Origin: Dysidea avara
Lineage: Eukaryota; Porifera; Demospongiae; Dictyoceratida; Dysideidae
Direction: 5' to 3'
Assembly: GCF_963678975.1 (NCBI RefSeq)
Contig: NC_089272.1
Coordinates: 44,149,391-44,213,390, forward strand
DNA length: 64,000 bases
The stretch's first letter is position 1; each line of letters starts with the position of its first letter. A program made the position numbers and the translations under genes. Positions 35,364 to 47,900 of this stretch are shown one piece after another. Under the pieces are notes generated by a model. That model saw nothing but the letters and a program-made list of their open reading frames with translations, did no database searches and was not told the origin of the DNA.

Positions 35364-35706
35364 TAATGTAGTGAAGGTCACTACTTTTTGTAGTGACCGT
35401 CACTACATTATGATTTCACTACAACGTAGTGAATTAAAATGTAGTGAACGTCACTACTTTTTGTAGTGAACGTCACTACATTATGATTTCACTACAACGT
35501 AGTGAATTAAAATGTAGTGAACGTCACTACTTTTTGTAGTGAACGTCACTACATTATGATTTCACTACAACGTAGTGAATTAAAATGTAGTGAACGTCAC
35601 TACATTGGTAGTGACCTTCACTACTTTGATAATTCACTACGTTGTAGTGAATCTAAAAGTAGTGAACGTCACTACATAAAGTAGTGACGTTCACTACTTT
35701 GTTTTT
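35364..35706. repeat. Right terminal array of 17-bp palindromes
   Basis: GTAGTGAACGTCACTAC and variants recur densely. A 73-bp higher unit, containing two palindromes and ATGATTTCACTACAACGTAG, repeats head to tail from about 35365, 35438 and 35511, with a partial copy at 35584. The inner copies are nearly identical, so the array expanded recently. Confidence 0.85.
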
Positions 35707-35712
35707 ACTGTG

Positions 35713-37353
35713 TACCTTGTAGGGAGTTCATGCAACTATGGAAAGAGATAGTTCAGCTAGAAGAAATCACCTTGTAGAGTTCAGCTACAAAGTAACCACC
35801 ATGTAGAGAGTTAAGCTACAAACAAATCGCCCTGTGGAGAGATCAATAGAAGAAGTTACCTTGCAGAGAGTTCAGGTACAAAGAAACCATCATGTAGAGA
35901 GTTCAGCTACAAACAAATCTCCCTATAGAGAGATTAGATAGAAGAACTTACCTTGTAGAGAGTTCAGCTACAAAGAAACCATCATGTAGAGAGTTCAGCT
36001 ACAAACAAATCTCCCTGTAGAGAGATCAGCTAGAAGAAGTTACCTTGTAGAGAGTTCAGCTTCAAACAAATCACCCTGTAGAAAGATCAGCTAGAAGAGG
36101 TCACCTTGTGGAGAGTTCAGTTACAAAGAAACCACCATGTAGAGAGCTCAGCTACAAACTAGTGACCTTGTAGAGACATCAGCTAGAAGAAGTTACCTTG
36201 TAGAGAGTTCAGCTACAAAGAAACCATTCTTTAAAGAGCTCAGCTGCAAACAAATCACCTGTACAGAATTCAGCTACAAACAAATCACCCTGTAGAGAGA
36301 TCAGCTAGAAGAAGTTAACTTGTAGAGAGTTCAGCTACAAAGAAACCATCATATAGAGAGTTCAGCTTCAAACAAATCACCTGTAGAGAGTTCAGCTACA
36401 AACAAATCTCCCTGTAGAGAGATCAGCTAGAAGAAGTTACCTTGTAGACAGTTCAGCTACAAACAAATCACCCTGTAGAAAGATCAGCTAGAAGAAGTCA
36501 CCTTGTAGAAAGTTCAGTTACAAAGAAACCACCATGTAGAGAGTTCAGCTACAAACTAGTGACATTGTAGAGGCATCAGCTAGAAAAGTTACCTTGTAGA
36601 GAGTTCAGCTACAAAGAAACTATTCCGTAAAGAGCTCAGCTGCAAACAAATCACCTGTACAGAATTCAGCTACACCCTGTAGAGAGGTCAGCTAGAAGAA
36701 ATTACCTTGTAGATAGTTCAGCTACAAAGAAACCACCATGTAGAGAGTTCAGCTGCAAAGAAATCACCCTGTAGAAAATTCAGCCACTAACAATTGCCCT
36801 GTAGAAAGATTAGTTAGAAGAAGTTACCTTTTAGAGAGTTCAGCTACAAAGAAACCATTCTGTAAAGAGCTCAGCTGCAAACAAATCACCTGTACAGAAT
36901 TCAGCTACAAACAAACCACCCTGTAGAGAGATCAGCTAGAAGAAGTTACCTTGTAGATCGTTCAGCTACAAACAAATCACCCTGTAGAAAGATCAGCTAG
37001 ATGAAGTTACCTTGTAGAGAGTTCAGCTACAAAGAAACCACCATGTAGAGAGTTCAGCTGCAAAGAAATCACCCTGTATTATATTCTGCCACAAACAAAT
37101 TGCCCTGTAGAAAGATCAGTTAGAAGAAGTTACCTTGTAGAGAGTTCAGCTACAAAGAAACCATTCTGTAAAGAGCTCAGCTGCAAACAAATCGCCTGTA
37201 CTGAATTCAGCTACAAACAAATCACCCTGTAGAGAGATCAGCTAGAAGAAGTTACCTTGTAGATCGTTCAGCTACAAATAATTCACCCTGTAGAGAGAAC
37301 ATCTAGAAGAAGTCACCTTGTAGAGTGTTCAGTTACAAAGAAACCACCATGGA
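35713..37353 (+). repeat. Satellite, copy 1, right part
   Basis: Tandem array of ~30-31-bp monomers of three alternating types: TTCAGCTACAAACAAATCAC, ATCAGCTAGAAGAAGTTACC and TTCAGCTACAAAGAAACCAC, each introduced by TGTAGAGAG. The array starts with GGGAGTTCATGCAACTATGG, also seen at 49720 and 52746. Confidence 0.9.
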
Positions 37354-37469
37354 GATTTCTGTAATCAATATAATTATGTATTATATATATATATAATTTG
37401 TACATTTACTGATAAAATATTTAAAGTACATCTACTTCTTCTTCCTGTGGTAAAAAAAAGATAGGTTAA

Positions 37470-37856
37470 AAAAGTCCCAAAGCTGGCCATAGGCCGGCTT
37501 TGGGGTATACAAATACAAAAAGAAATGAAATCTAATCCAAAACAGCCAAGCTGTTAAAAAAGGGTGCGGCCCTCTAAAAGGCTATGGTGAAAAAAGATGT
37601 GAAATCCAAGGTGGCGGCCAAGAAATGGCTGTGATGGTAGGTTAATGGTAGAAATTTTAATAATGACAATTCAAGTGACATTTGTGCCAAGACCAAGCGG
37701 CACAAAAATTCACCTGAATTGTCATTATTAAAATTTTTACCATTAACCTACCATCACAGCCATTTCTTGGCCGCCACCTTGGATTTCACATCTTTTTTCA
37801 CCATAGCCTTTTTGAGGGCCGCACCTTTTTTAAACAGCTTGGCTGTTTTGGATTAG
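37470..37856. repeat. Hairpin tail of satellite element copy 1
   Basis: A short hairpin CCCAAAGCTGGCCATAGGCC with GGCTTTGGGG is followed by a long foldback from TCTAATCCAAAACAGCCAAG to its complement ending GGATTAGA. The arms are nearly perfect over about 130 bp (GGTGGCGGCCAAGAAATGGC and its complement) around a short loop. Copies 3-5 carry the same tail at 47537-47915, 51411-51789 and 54890-55278. Confidence 0.85.
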
Positions 37857-37951
37857 ATGTATATAGCATGTCTGTAGACTGTACATCACGCATTGTAACA
37901 AAGTTATTATCTAGGAAGAAGTTCATTATTATGTCCACAACCAATACTTCT

Positions 37952-38094
37952 ATTTATTTAATTAATTTAATTTTTTAGGCTTTACAGCACAAGTGCTGAA
38001 AGTCTGTAAGGCACCTGTCCAACAGCCAAGGAGAAAAATCCATGACTGGATGTGGCAGCCTTGAACCTGCAGCCATTCGAGTGATGTGTTTTGG
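37952..38094 (-). mobile_element. Probable SINE
   Basis: On the minus strand a B-box-like GGTTCAAGGCT lies near the 5' end and an A-rich tail (complement of TTTATTTAATTAATTTAATT) at the 3' end. A CAGCACAAGTGCTG hairpin precedes the tail. It lies exactly where homology with the gene A upstream region stops. The A box is missing, so it may be 5' truncated. Confidence 0.4.
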
Positions 38095-38431
38095 ATAATA
38101 TTAATGCCAATCTTGAAGCCATATAGACTAACTTAATAGATATATAACTTATCAATTTCCCAAATGCCATAAACAACCATAATTATTTGACAGGTTTCAC
38201 ACATTACGTATTTACTTATAAAGTAAAATTAATTTTACAAAAATTACATTATTACTTTTAGAACAACATGTAATATAACTGCAATATCTACAAGTCTGGT
38301 CATTTTGGATGCAAGGGGAATGTTACTCTGTACTGTAGGAGGAGAACAGTGCATACTTGTATATTAATTTTGATACTTATCACAGAACTCTATGGATAAT
38401 AAGGTGTATTTAATTACTTGTCTTGTTACAG

Positions 38432-38443
38432 CAGCATCAGCAG
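38432..38443 (+). CDS. Putative 12-bp micro-exon of gene B
   Basis: CAGCATCAGCAG between TTGTTACAG and GTTAGT, identical to gene A at 13002-13013. Confidence 0.35.
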
Positions 38444-38644
38444 GTTAGTAGAAATTGGTAAAAACATGTGTGCATAAACTATGTATGTAAGTCAGTAGTA
38501 CCATTTTCTACCTGTGTATAACAGCTATGTTTTCTTTCTTGTGAAAGTTTGTTACTTTTACGTATGTAAATTGTATGGAGAATTTTTAAAAGTTTCTAGA
38601 GGTTGTGTGAAAATAAAATTTTTACTTATGAAATGCATCTGTAG

Positions 38645-38989
38645 CTTTCACTATCACTAATGGTCCACAAGACACAACAGTGTGTATCAATCAAGTGGCA
38701 GATTGTACATGTGGATTTACTGGAGCTGATCCTAACTTTGTGAGACCAGATTGGAGAATAATCAAGAGAAGAAATGGTGTAGTTGTCAGTAATGACATTA
38801 TCAGTGGAACTGAAATCATCAGAAACACTAATGATGGACTGGAGTGGATAGCCGATCCATTTAATGGAAACAATAGTGTGTTAAGAGTTGGTCCAGTGAA
38901 TAGGACTGATGACCAGTCATCATATCAGTGTAGTTTTGCATTGTTGAATGAAATTATTGAGAGCTCTATAGGAACTGTGACAGTTGTAG
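38645..38989 (+). CDS. Gene B exon: Ig domain
   Basis: 345 bp, phase 1-1. It keeps the DCTCGF and SSYQC cysteines and DWRIIKR tryptophan. Differences from gene A cluster between the tryptophan and GLEWIADP, and near the C-terminal strand, so the two receptors may differ in ligand contact (inference). Confidence 0.85.
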
Positions 38990-41900
38990 GTAAGTTAGAT
39001 TCCAGCAGTGACCAGTAGTGTTACTACACAAACTATACACAACCATGATTAATTAGATTATACACATACCTCAAGTATGAGTATGGAGTACATGTATAGA
39101 TGTTTCATTATAGTCAGTATGTGTTCACCTGATCCCGCTGAATACGTATGTAATGCATATCAAAGAGGTGAACATGTGTTCACTCCCAATGGTGTTTTCT
39201 ACTGGAACAAGCATGTTTTTATATTGTAAACATGTTTGTGCACCTGAATCATCCATATAAATGTATTTGATACTTTTAAAGCCTCATAACTCACTTGTTC
39301 TTTCCCATATCAAAGTGCTTTTTGACTATTCTGGAATTTAAAGGGTTTCACAGCACTATTAAATGTTTGGGCAGCTGGTTCATGTAACAAGAGTTATTAA
39401 TAAGAAACAAGGGCTCAGGTGAGTGCAAACTGACTACAATACAATTTTGTATCAAATTTATGTGTATACTAGATATTAAGTTTCCTTATCTAATAAGCTA
39501 TGTAAAAACTAATTTTCACCTTGTTGACATCCCCACTGCTTTTTACTGGACACCTTTACCCATGACACATGACACCACAGAGGCTATAGTACAAGATTGA
39601 TGTAACCATGACAACAGTTAACTTCCTTCTTTCCCATGAACATCAAAACTTGGAATTCTCTATCCCAGCATGTGATCTACTCTAAGGATATTGATCAATT
39701 TAAGCTTTAGCAACAATTACTTGAGTGTAATTTTAGTTTTTGTATTCTTTGTTTTGTGATCTGTACATCATAGATACTCTTTTCAAAGGTCTGCACAATA
39801 CGTAGTAGCAGTTATAATGATAATAATAGTTTAAACACAGTTTTGCAAACTTTAATCATGTGCATTGGTTACTGGTAAGTAGGGTGTTACAGAATTACAT
39901 ACCTGCTAGGCTATATAGAATCTAACTTTGCATGCTGCAGTCATGTCTGATTGACCTACACACATACATGTATAACATACATACACTATTCTGTAGGTAT
40001 ATTCATGTTATATGTTACAGATCCACCATCACTCATCAACATCACAGTGATGGATACTGGTACCACCTTCATCACTATATCATGGATCAGTACATCAGTT
40101 GGTAGTGTGACTTATACTATAACTGGTGATGTGATGTTGTCATTTACCACAACTGATACTCAGTACACTATTAATGGACTAATCAGTGATACATCATATA
40201 GGATCAGTGTTGTCCCTAGTGTGGGAATGTGTCAGGGAGAAGGAAAAGAAGTGATTTTGAATACATCCACATGTAAGCTATCATTTTGTTCATATACACT
40301 TGTAACTTACAGGTTTTTGCTATTGAATTCGTCACCTTTGCAATTGACGTCATCCCATTTGCAATTGAATTTGTCACTTTTACAGTAGAATTCATCACTT
40401 TTGCAATTGAATTTGCTACCTTGGCAACTGATTCGACATGCTTGCAGTAGAATTCAGGTGCTATAGTTGCATTTGTAGGAAATTTTGTCATGACTGGTTG
40501 TTTGTTCTATGGGCCAAGATATGTAGAAGTGATTTAGTAATTTATTGTTGGCATTTCTGTAAAAAGCTGTTTCTAAAGAAATTAAGTATTTTCAGAGGTA
40601 TAAAATTCAGGTGTGCACCTGATGGATGGCACAGTGTCTGTCAATAGTGAACTACAGTGGTAGGAAACCTTAGACCATCCTAAGTGGTATTCCCACCTGT
40701 TTCTGGTCCAGGCTGAGCACAAAATTGGATAAGGGAGCTATTATATGATTATTAATCATACAAGGGTTTGGGGAAGCACCCCTGTATAGGCCTAGCCTTT
40801 TGGTGTCATCCCTCCCTCTTTGGATAAATCAAATAATAAATACGTAAATACAAAAGTTATAAGACACCATATTTGGCACTCAATCTATGCAAACCGCAAA
40901 GCCTGAGATTCTATTCATGCATGCAGGTATAAATCGCCACATTGGCACAGTTGACAAATTTACAACTCATTTACATTAAACAAACCTGCACTGCTTCTAA
41001 CAGCAACCACCTGTTTATGTGATGTAGTACATTAAGTAGAATTACACATGTGCAGTACCAATATTAGCCTGTCCAATAACTGATGCTGGTGGGGACCAAG
41101 AACAGGACTACAACTTGGACTGGCCTTATCAACTGCAAGCGTGCTGCAGCCAAACTATTAAGTGCTAATCACTACTAGTTCTTGTTAGTCAACAATCATT
41201 TCAGTTGTTTCACATAGTGTTCCAAGTTCTTGGTTAGCCAGGTGCTCACTGATTAGCTGTGACAAAATTTCCTGCAAACGTAACAAATTCTAATGCAATA
41301 ACACTTAATTCTACGATTCTTCTACTGCAAACGGGACAAAATCATTTGCAAAGGTGACAAATTCAATAGCAAAAACCTGTAATAAAAGACTTTTAACAAT
41401 AGATATGTGTTAGCTTATATTGCTTTGTGATTAAACAAATCTTCATGTTTAGTGCAAATATACAGACATACTATACGATAGTCACTACTATTTTTTTTGC
41501 CGTGTATAGATAGCCAACTAATATTTCAATGTTTGGCATTGTAAAGAGGTCCCAAAAATTCAACTAACTGCCCATGCAGTTTTTTTCCAATCATATTCAT
41601 TATTTACTTGTACACTATGAAGGTCTTGCATCATGTCAATAATGCTTAACAACTGTTGCTAGTCACACAGGTTTCAAACTCAAAGGGACCGAATGAAATG
41701 AATGCTCTTGCTTTGTCACTGTGAGATACCAATATCGCTGTCAGATGTTAGGATAAGGTTGGGAACAAATATTGAAAACTACAGGTTTAATACAGACAAG
41801 CACATTATTAATCTTCAATTTAATCATTGAGAATGATTGTAGCCTTCGTCCTCTGCTCTCAAGCATGGCTGGCTAGCAACAATTGTTAAGCATTTTACAA

Positions 41901-44900
41901 TGTGCATTTCAGATGCAACATCTCTATTAGCTTTTACAGTACAAAATAGACACCATAATAAACATGTTAAATTTGTATTTACAAATTATTTGTTACAAAT
42001 GTTCTGTCTGTACAGTTCAACCTTCCACAAGCAATTGCAAGTCCATTGTTTTACCTACCATTGCAATTGAAGGTTTGATAATGTGTACAAATTATGTTAC
42101 AGTACATGCTGTCTTACAAGCTAAGTACTACTTATATTAACTGTGTAAATTAACGTTATGCTAGATGGGTAGTATATGTTTGCATGCGAACCACCTAGTA
42201 GCATACATATATACTTCTATTCTATTAGGCCATACCAATTTGAAAAGTTGTTGCTTGGATTCATTTTACAACAAAATGGGTCAGTTGGTAGGCAAAAAAT
42301 CAGAAAAAGCACCTAGCTATAATTTTAGATATGTACATGCTTATGATGTTACAAGCCATATAATATTATTATTATTATTATTGCTAGGACCGCGTCACAT
42401 ACAACCAAGTACATACACCAACGTTGCAACCTACCCTTTGGGCAAGTATAAACAGTGCCATAGGAAACACTCAGAGCAGTGTGCGTGTACCTGTGGAAAT
42501 GATACATATGCATACGTACACAGGCAAGGGAGTTTAACTGGCATCAGAAAACCACAATACTAAAACACAACCTACACAAAAAACCAAGTTAAGTTAGCTA
42601 TATTGGAAGTAACTATATATTGTAGGTGTGACGTGTCTCTGAAGATGACTCAGCAGTGAAGTGAGGCTACGCAGAATAAGGGATATGGTGAAGGCACAAT
42701 TAGCAATTGATCCCAATCAAGCCAATATGGCACAACAGACTCTGCTGTAACTAGAGGCCACTGGTGATGTACCTGTATATCAGCGGTGTGGCATTGGCAC
42801 AGTGATCACAGTCTATCAAGACACACGGTAGTGTGTCGTGCGGCCCAAGAAGCCGGCGCGCAACCCCGTGAGTATATTGACAGGAAGAAAGAAAACGCAA
42901 TTTTCGCACCTCCATAGCTCTGTGCTGCCTTGATGAAACAAGACAAATGTTGCTGTGTACATTCCCTCCAACTTCAGTACTCCACATTCCAAATTTGAGC
43001 GAAATCGCTTCAGGCATTCCTGAGATATGCGACTTCAAAAATTGGCTTAGTTTCTTCGTTTTTTTTCTTCTTATTTTTCTTCCTCTTTTCGCACACTTAC
43101 AAAAACTGCTATAAAACGCGAACGCGTTATCCGATTGCCTTGAAATTTGGCACACAGAAGGGGGGTATAAAGGCGCATCTCGGTACCAACTTTGGCTGGA
43201 ATACCATAAACAGGCAAAGAGTTATGAGCGATTATGCACGAAAAATAACACCAATATGTTGTCACGCCTACAGGGTAAACCGCGCATGGGAAGAAGCTGA
43301 AAATCGGTGGGTGAATAGGTTAACTATTGAACCTCAAACCTTTTGTGGTTTGAAAGAAATCGAGCTAAAAACCAGGAAGATACAGCGAAAAAATCAACAG
43401 TGTGTAACAATTACGTAATCGAGATTAGCTAATTTTTAATTTTATTATTATTATTATTATTATTATGCTTGCCACGCCTACCAGATAAACCACTTGGGGT
43501 AATGCTTTCAAAATCGCTGTACAGATGGAGTTATCATCTTAGAAAGGCTCTTCAATGGTGTAGAAGAATAAGACTTAAAGTCACGGAGTTATAACACGAA
43601 ATCCAACTTGGTGTAGCATATGCGAGATCGAGATACTCTAATAGAGCAGTCATCCTAATAGAGCAGTCACCCTGAACAGAATTCAAGAGATCAGTTAGAA
43701 ATAAGTAACCTGTATAGAGATCAGCTACAGACAAATCACCCTGTAGAGAGTTCAGCTACAAACAATTCACCCTGTACAGACATCAGTTAGAAGAAGTTTT
43801 CTTGTAGAGAGTTCAGTTACAAACAAATCACCCTGTTGAAAGATCAAAGAAACCACCATGTAGAGAATTCAGCTACAAACTAGTGACCCTGTAGATACAT
43901 CAGCTAGAAGAAGTTACCTTGTAGAGAGTTCAGCTACAAAGAAACCATTCTGTAAAGAGCTCAGCTGCAAACAAATCACCTATACAGAATTCAGCTACAA
44001 ACAAATCACCCTGTAGAGAGATCAGCTAGAAGAAGTTACCTTGTAGATAGTTCAGCTACAAACAAATCAGCCTGTACAGAGCTTAGTTAAATGAGGTTTC
44101 CTTGTAGAAAGTTCAGCTACAAACAAATCACCCTGTAGAGAGATAAGTAAGAAGAAGTTACCTTGTAGATCGTTCAGCTACAAACAATTCACCCTGTAAA
44201 GAGATCAGCTAGAAGAAGTTACCTTGTAGAGAGTTCAGCTACAAAGAAACCATCATGTAGAGAATTCAGCCGCAAACAAATCATGTATAGAGAGTACAGC
44301 TACAAACAAATCTCCCTGTAGAGAGATCAGCTAGAAGAAGTTTCCTTGTAGAGAGTTCTGCTACAAACAAATCACCGTGTAGAAAGATCAGCTAGAAGAA
44401 ATCACCTTGTAGAGAGTTCAGCTTCAAAGAAACAATCATGTGAGAGTTCAGGTACAAACAAATTGTCCTGTAGAGAGATCAGCTAGAAGAAGTTACCTTG
44501 TAGAGAGTTCAGCTACAAAGAAACCATCATGTAGATAGTTCAGGTACAAATAAATCACCCTGTAGAAAGATCAGCTATAGAAGAAATCACCTTGTAGAGA
44601 GTTCAGCTACAAAGAATCTATCATGTAGAGAGTTCAACTACAAACAAATCACCCTGTAGAAAGATCAGCTATAGAAGAAATCACCTTGTAGAGAGTTCAG
44701 CTACAAAGAAACCATCATGTAGAGAGTTCAGCTACAAAGAAACCATCATGTAGAGAGTTCAGCTACAAACAAATCGGCCTGTAGAGAGATCAGCTAGAAG
44801 AAATTACCTTGTAGAGAGTTCAGCTACAAAGAAACCATCATGTAGAGAGTTCAGCTGCAAACAAATCACCTGTAGAGAGTTAAGCTACAAACAAATCTCC

Positions 44901-47900
44901 CTGTAGAGAGATCAGCTAGAAGAAGTCACCTTGCAGGGAGTTCAGTTACAAAGAAATAAACCATGTAGAGAGTTCAGCTGCAAACAAATCACCTGTAGAG
45001 AGTTCAGCTAGAAACAAGTCACCCTGTAGAGAGATCAGCTAGAAACAAGTCACCTTGTAGAGAGTTCAGCTAGAAGAAGTCACATTGTAGAGCTACAAAG
45101 AAACTACCATGTAGAGTTCAGCTGCAAGCAAATCACCCTGTAGAGAACTCAGCTACAAACAAATCGCCCTGTAGAAAGATTAGCTAGAAGAAGTTACCTT
45201 TTAGGGAGTTGAGCTATGAACAGATCACCCTGCAGAGAGTTCAGCTACAAACAAATCACCCTGTAGAGAGTTAAGTTACAAAGAAACCACCATGTAGAGA
45301 GTTCAGCTGCAAAAAAAATCAATCACTCTGTAGAGAGTTCAGCTAGAAGAAGTCACCTTGTAGAGAGTTAAGCTGCAAATAAATCACCCTGTAGAGAATT
45401 CAGCTACAAACAAATCACCCTGTAGAAAGATCAGCTAGAAGAAGTTACCTTGTAGAGAGTTCAGCTACAAAGAAACCACCATGTAGAGAGTTCAGCTGCA
45501 AACAAATCACCTGTAGAGAGTTCAGCTAGAAACAAGTCACACTGTAGAGAGATCAGCTAAAAACAAGTCACCCTGTAGAGAGTTCAGCTAGAAGAAGTCA
45601 CATTGTAGAGAGTTCAGCTACAAAGAAACTACCACGTAGACAGTTCAGCTGCAAACAAATCATCCTGTAGAGAGTTCAGCTAGAAGAAGTCACCTTTTAG
45701 AGAGTTCAGCTACAAAGCAACCACCATGTTAAGAGTTCAGCTGCAAAAACTCAATCACCTTGTAGAAAGATCGGCTAGAAGAAGTTACCTTGTGGAGAGT
45801 TCAGCTACAAAGAAACCACCATGTAGAGAGTTCAGCTGCAAACAAATCACCTGTAGAGAGTTCAGCTAGAAACAAGTCACCCTGTAGAGAGTTCAGCTAG
45901 AAGAAGTCACATTGTAGAGAGTTCAGCTACAATGAAACTCCCATGTAGAGAGTTCAGCTGCAAACAAATCACCCTGTAGAGAACTCAGCTACAAACAAAT
46001 ATGCAGTGTAAAAAGATCAGCTAGAAGAAGTTACCTTGTAGAGAGTTCAGTTACAACGAAACCACCATGTAGAGAGTTCAGCTACAAACAAATCACCTGT
46101 AGAGAGTTCAGCTAGAAACAAGTCACCCTGTAGAGAGATCAGCTAGAAACAAGTCACCTTGTAGAGCGTTCAGCTAGAAGAAGTCACATTGTAGAGAGTT
46201 CAGCTACAAAGAAACCACCATTTAGAGAGTTCAGCTGCAAACAAATCACCCAGTAGAAAGTTCAGCTATGAACGGATCACCCTGTTGAGAGTTCAGTTAG
46301 AAACAAGGAATCCTGTAGAGAGATCACCTAGAAGTATCGCCTTATAGAGAGTTCAGCTACAAACAAATCACCTGTAGAGAGTTCAGCTACAAACAAATCA
46401 CCCTGTACAGAGATCAGCTAGAAGAAGTTACCTTGTAGGGATTTCAGCTACAAACAAATCACCCTGTAGAGAGTTCAGCTACAAAGAAACCATTCTGTAA
46501 AGAGCTCAGCTGCAAACAAATCACTTGTACAGAATTCAGCTACAAACAAATCACCCTGTAGAGAGATCAGCTAGAAGAAATTACCTTGTAGATAGTTCAG
46601 CTACAAACAAATCACTCTGTAGAAAGATCAGTTAGGAGAAGTTACCTTGGAGAAAGTTCAGCTACAAAGAAACCATTTTGTAAAGAGCTCAGCTGCAAAC
46701 AAATCACCTGTACAGAATTCAACTACGAACAAATCACCCTGTAGAGAGATCAGCTATAAGAAGTTACCTTGTAGATAGTTCAGCTACAAACAAATCTCCC
46801 TGTAGAGAAATCAGCTAGAAGAAATTACCTTGTAGAGAGTTCAGCTACAAAGAAACCACCATGTAGAGAGTTCAGCTGCAAAGAAATCACCCTGTAGAAA
46901 ATTCTGCCAGAAACAAATTGCCCTGTAGAAAGATCAGTTAGAAGAAGTTACCTTTTAGAGAGTTCAGCTACAAAGAAACCATTCTGTAAAGAGCTCAGCT
47001 GCAAACAATTCACCTATACAAAATTCAGCTACAAACACATCACCCTGTATAGAGATCAGCTAGAAGAAGTTACCTTGTAGATCGTTCAGCTACAAATAAT
47101 TCACCCTGTGGAGAGAGCAATTAGAAGAAGTCACCTTGTAGAGTGTTCAGTTACAAAGAAACCACCATGGAGATTTCTGTAATCAATATATGTGACCGGA
47201 TTTGCGAAAAGGGGTCTTCCACACACATCCAATTCCGTAAACGGTGGAGACCATAACTCAGTGTTCAAGTAACATATTAACCTGAACATTTAACCATGTA
47301 TTCAGCTATAGTGGTGCTCACCACTGCCCAAACATCAAGGCAACAGCTCTTTCCAATCTGAAGTTATCAATTGTCAAAGTTGGCAAATTGGATGTGTGTG
47401 GAAGACCCCTTTTCGCAAATCTGGTCATATATGTATTATACAGTATATATAATTTGTACATTTACTGATAAAATATTTAAAGTACATCTACTTCATCTTT
47501 TCTTCTTCCTGTAGTAAAGAAAAAAACATAGGTTAAAAAAGTCCCAAAGCTGGCCATAGGCCGGCTTTGGGGTATACAAATACAAAAAGAAATGAAATCT
47601 AATCCAAAACAGCCAAGCTGTAAAAAAAGTGTGCGGCCCTCAGAAAGGCTATGGTGAAAAAAGATGTGAAATCCAAGGTGGCGGCCAAGAAATGGCTGTG
47701 ATGGTAGGTTAATGGTAAAAATTTTAATAATGACAATTTAGGTAAATTTTGTGAAGCGGCACAAAAATTCATCTGAATTGTCGTTATTAAAATTTTTACC
47801 ATTAACCTACCATCACAGCCATTTCTTGGCCGCCACCTTGGATTTCACATCTTTTTTCACCATAGCCTTTCTGAGGGCTGCACACTTTTTTTACAGCTTG

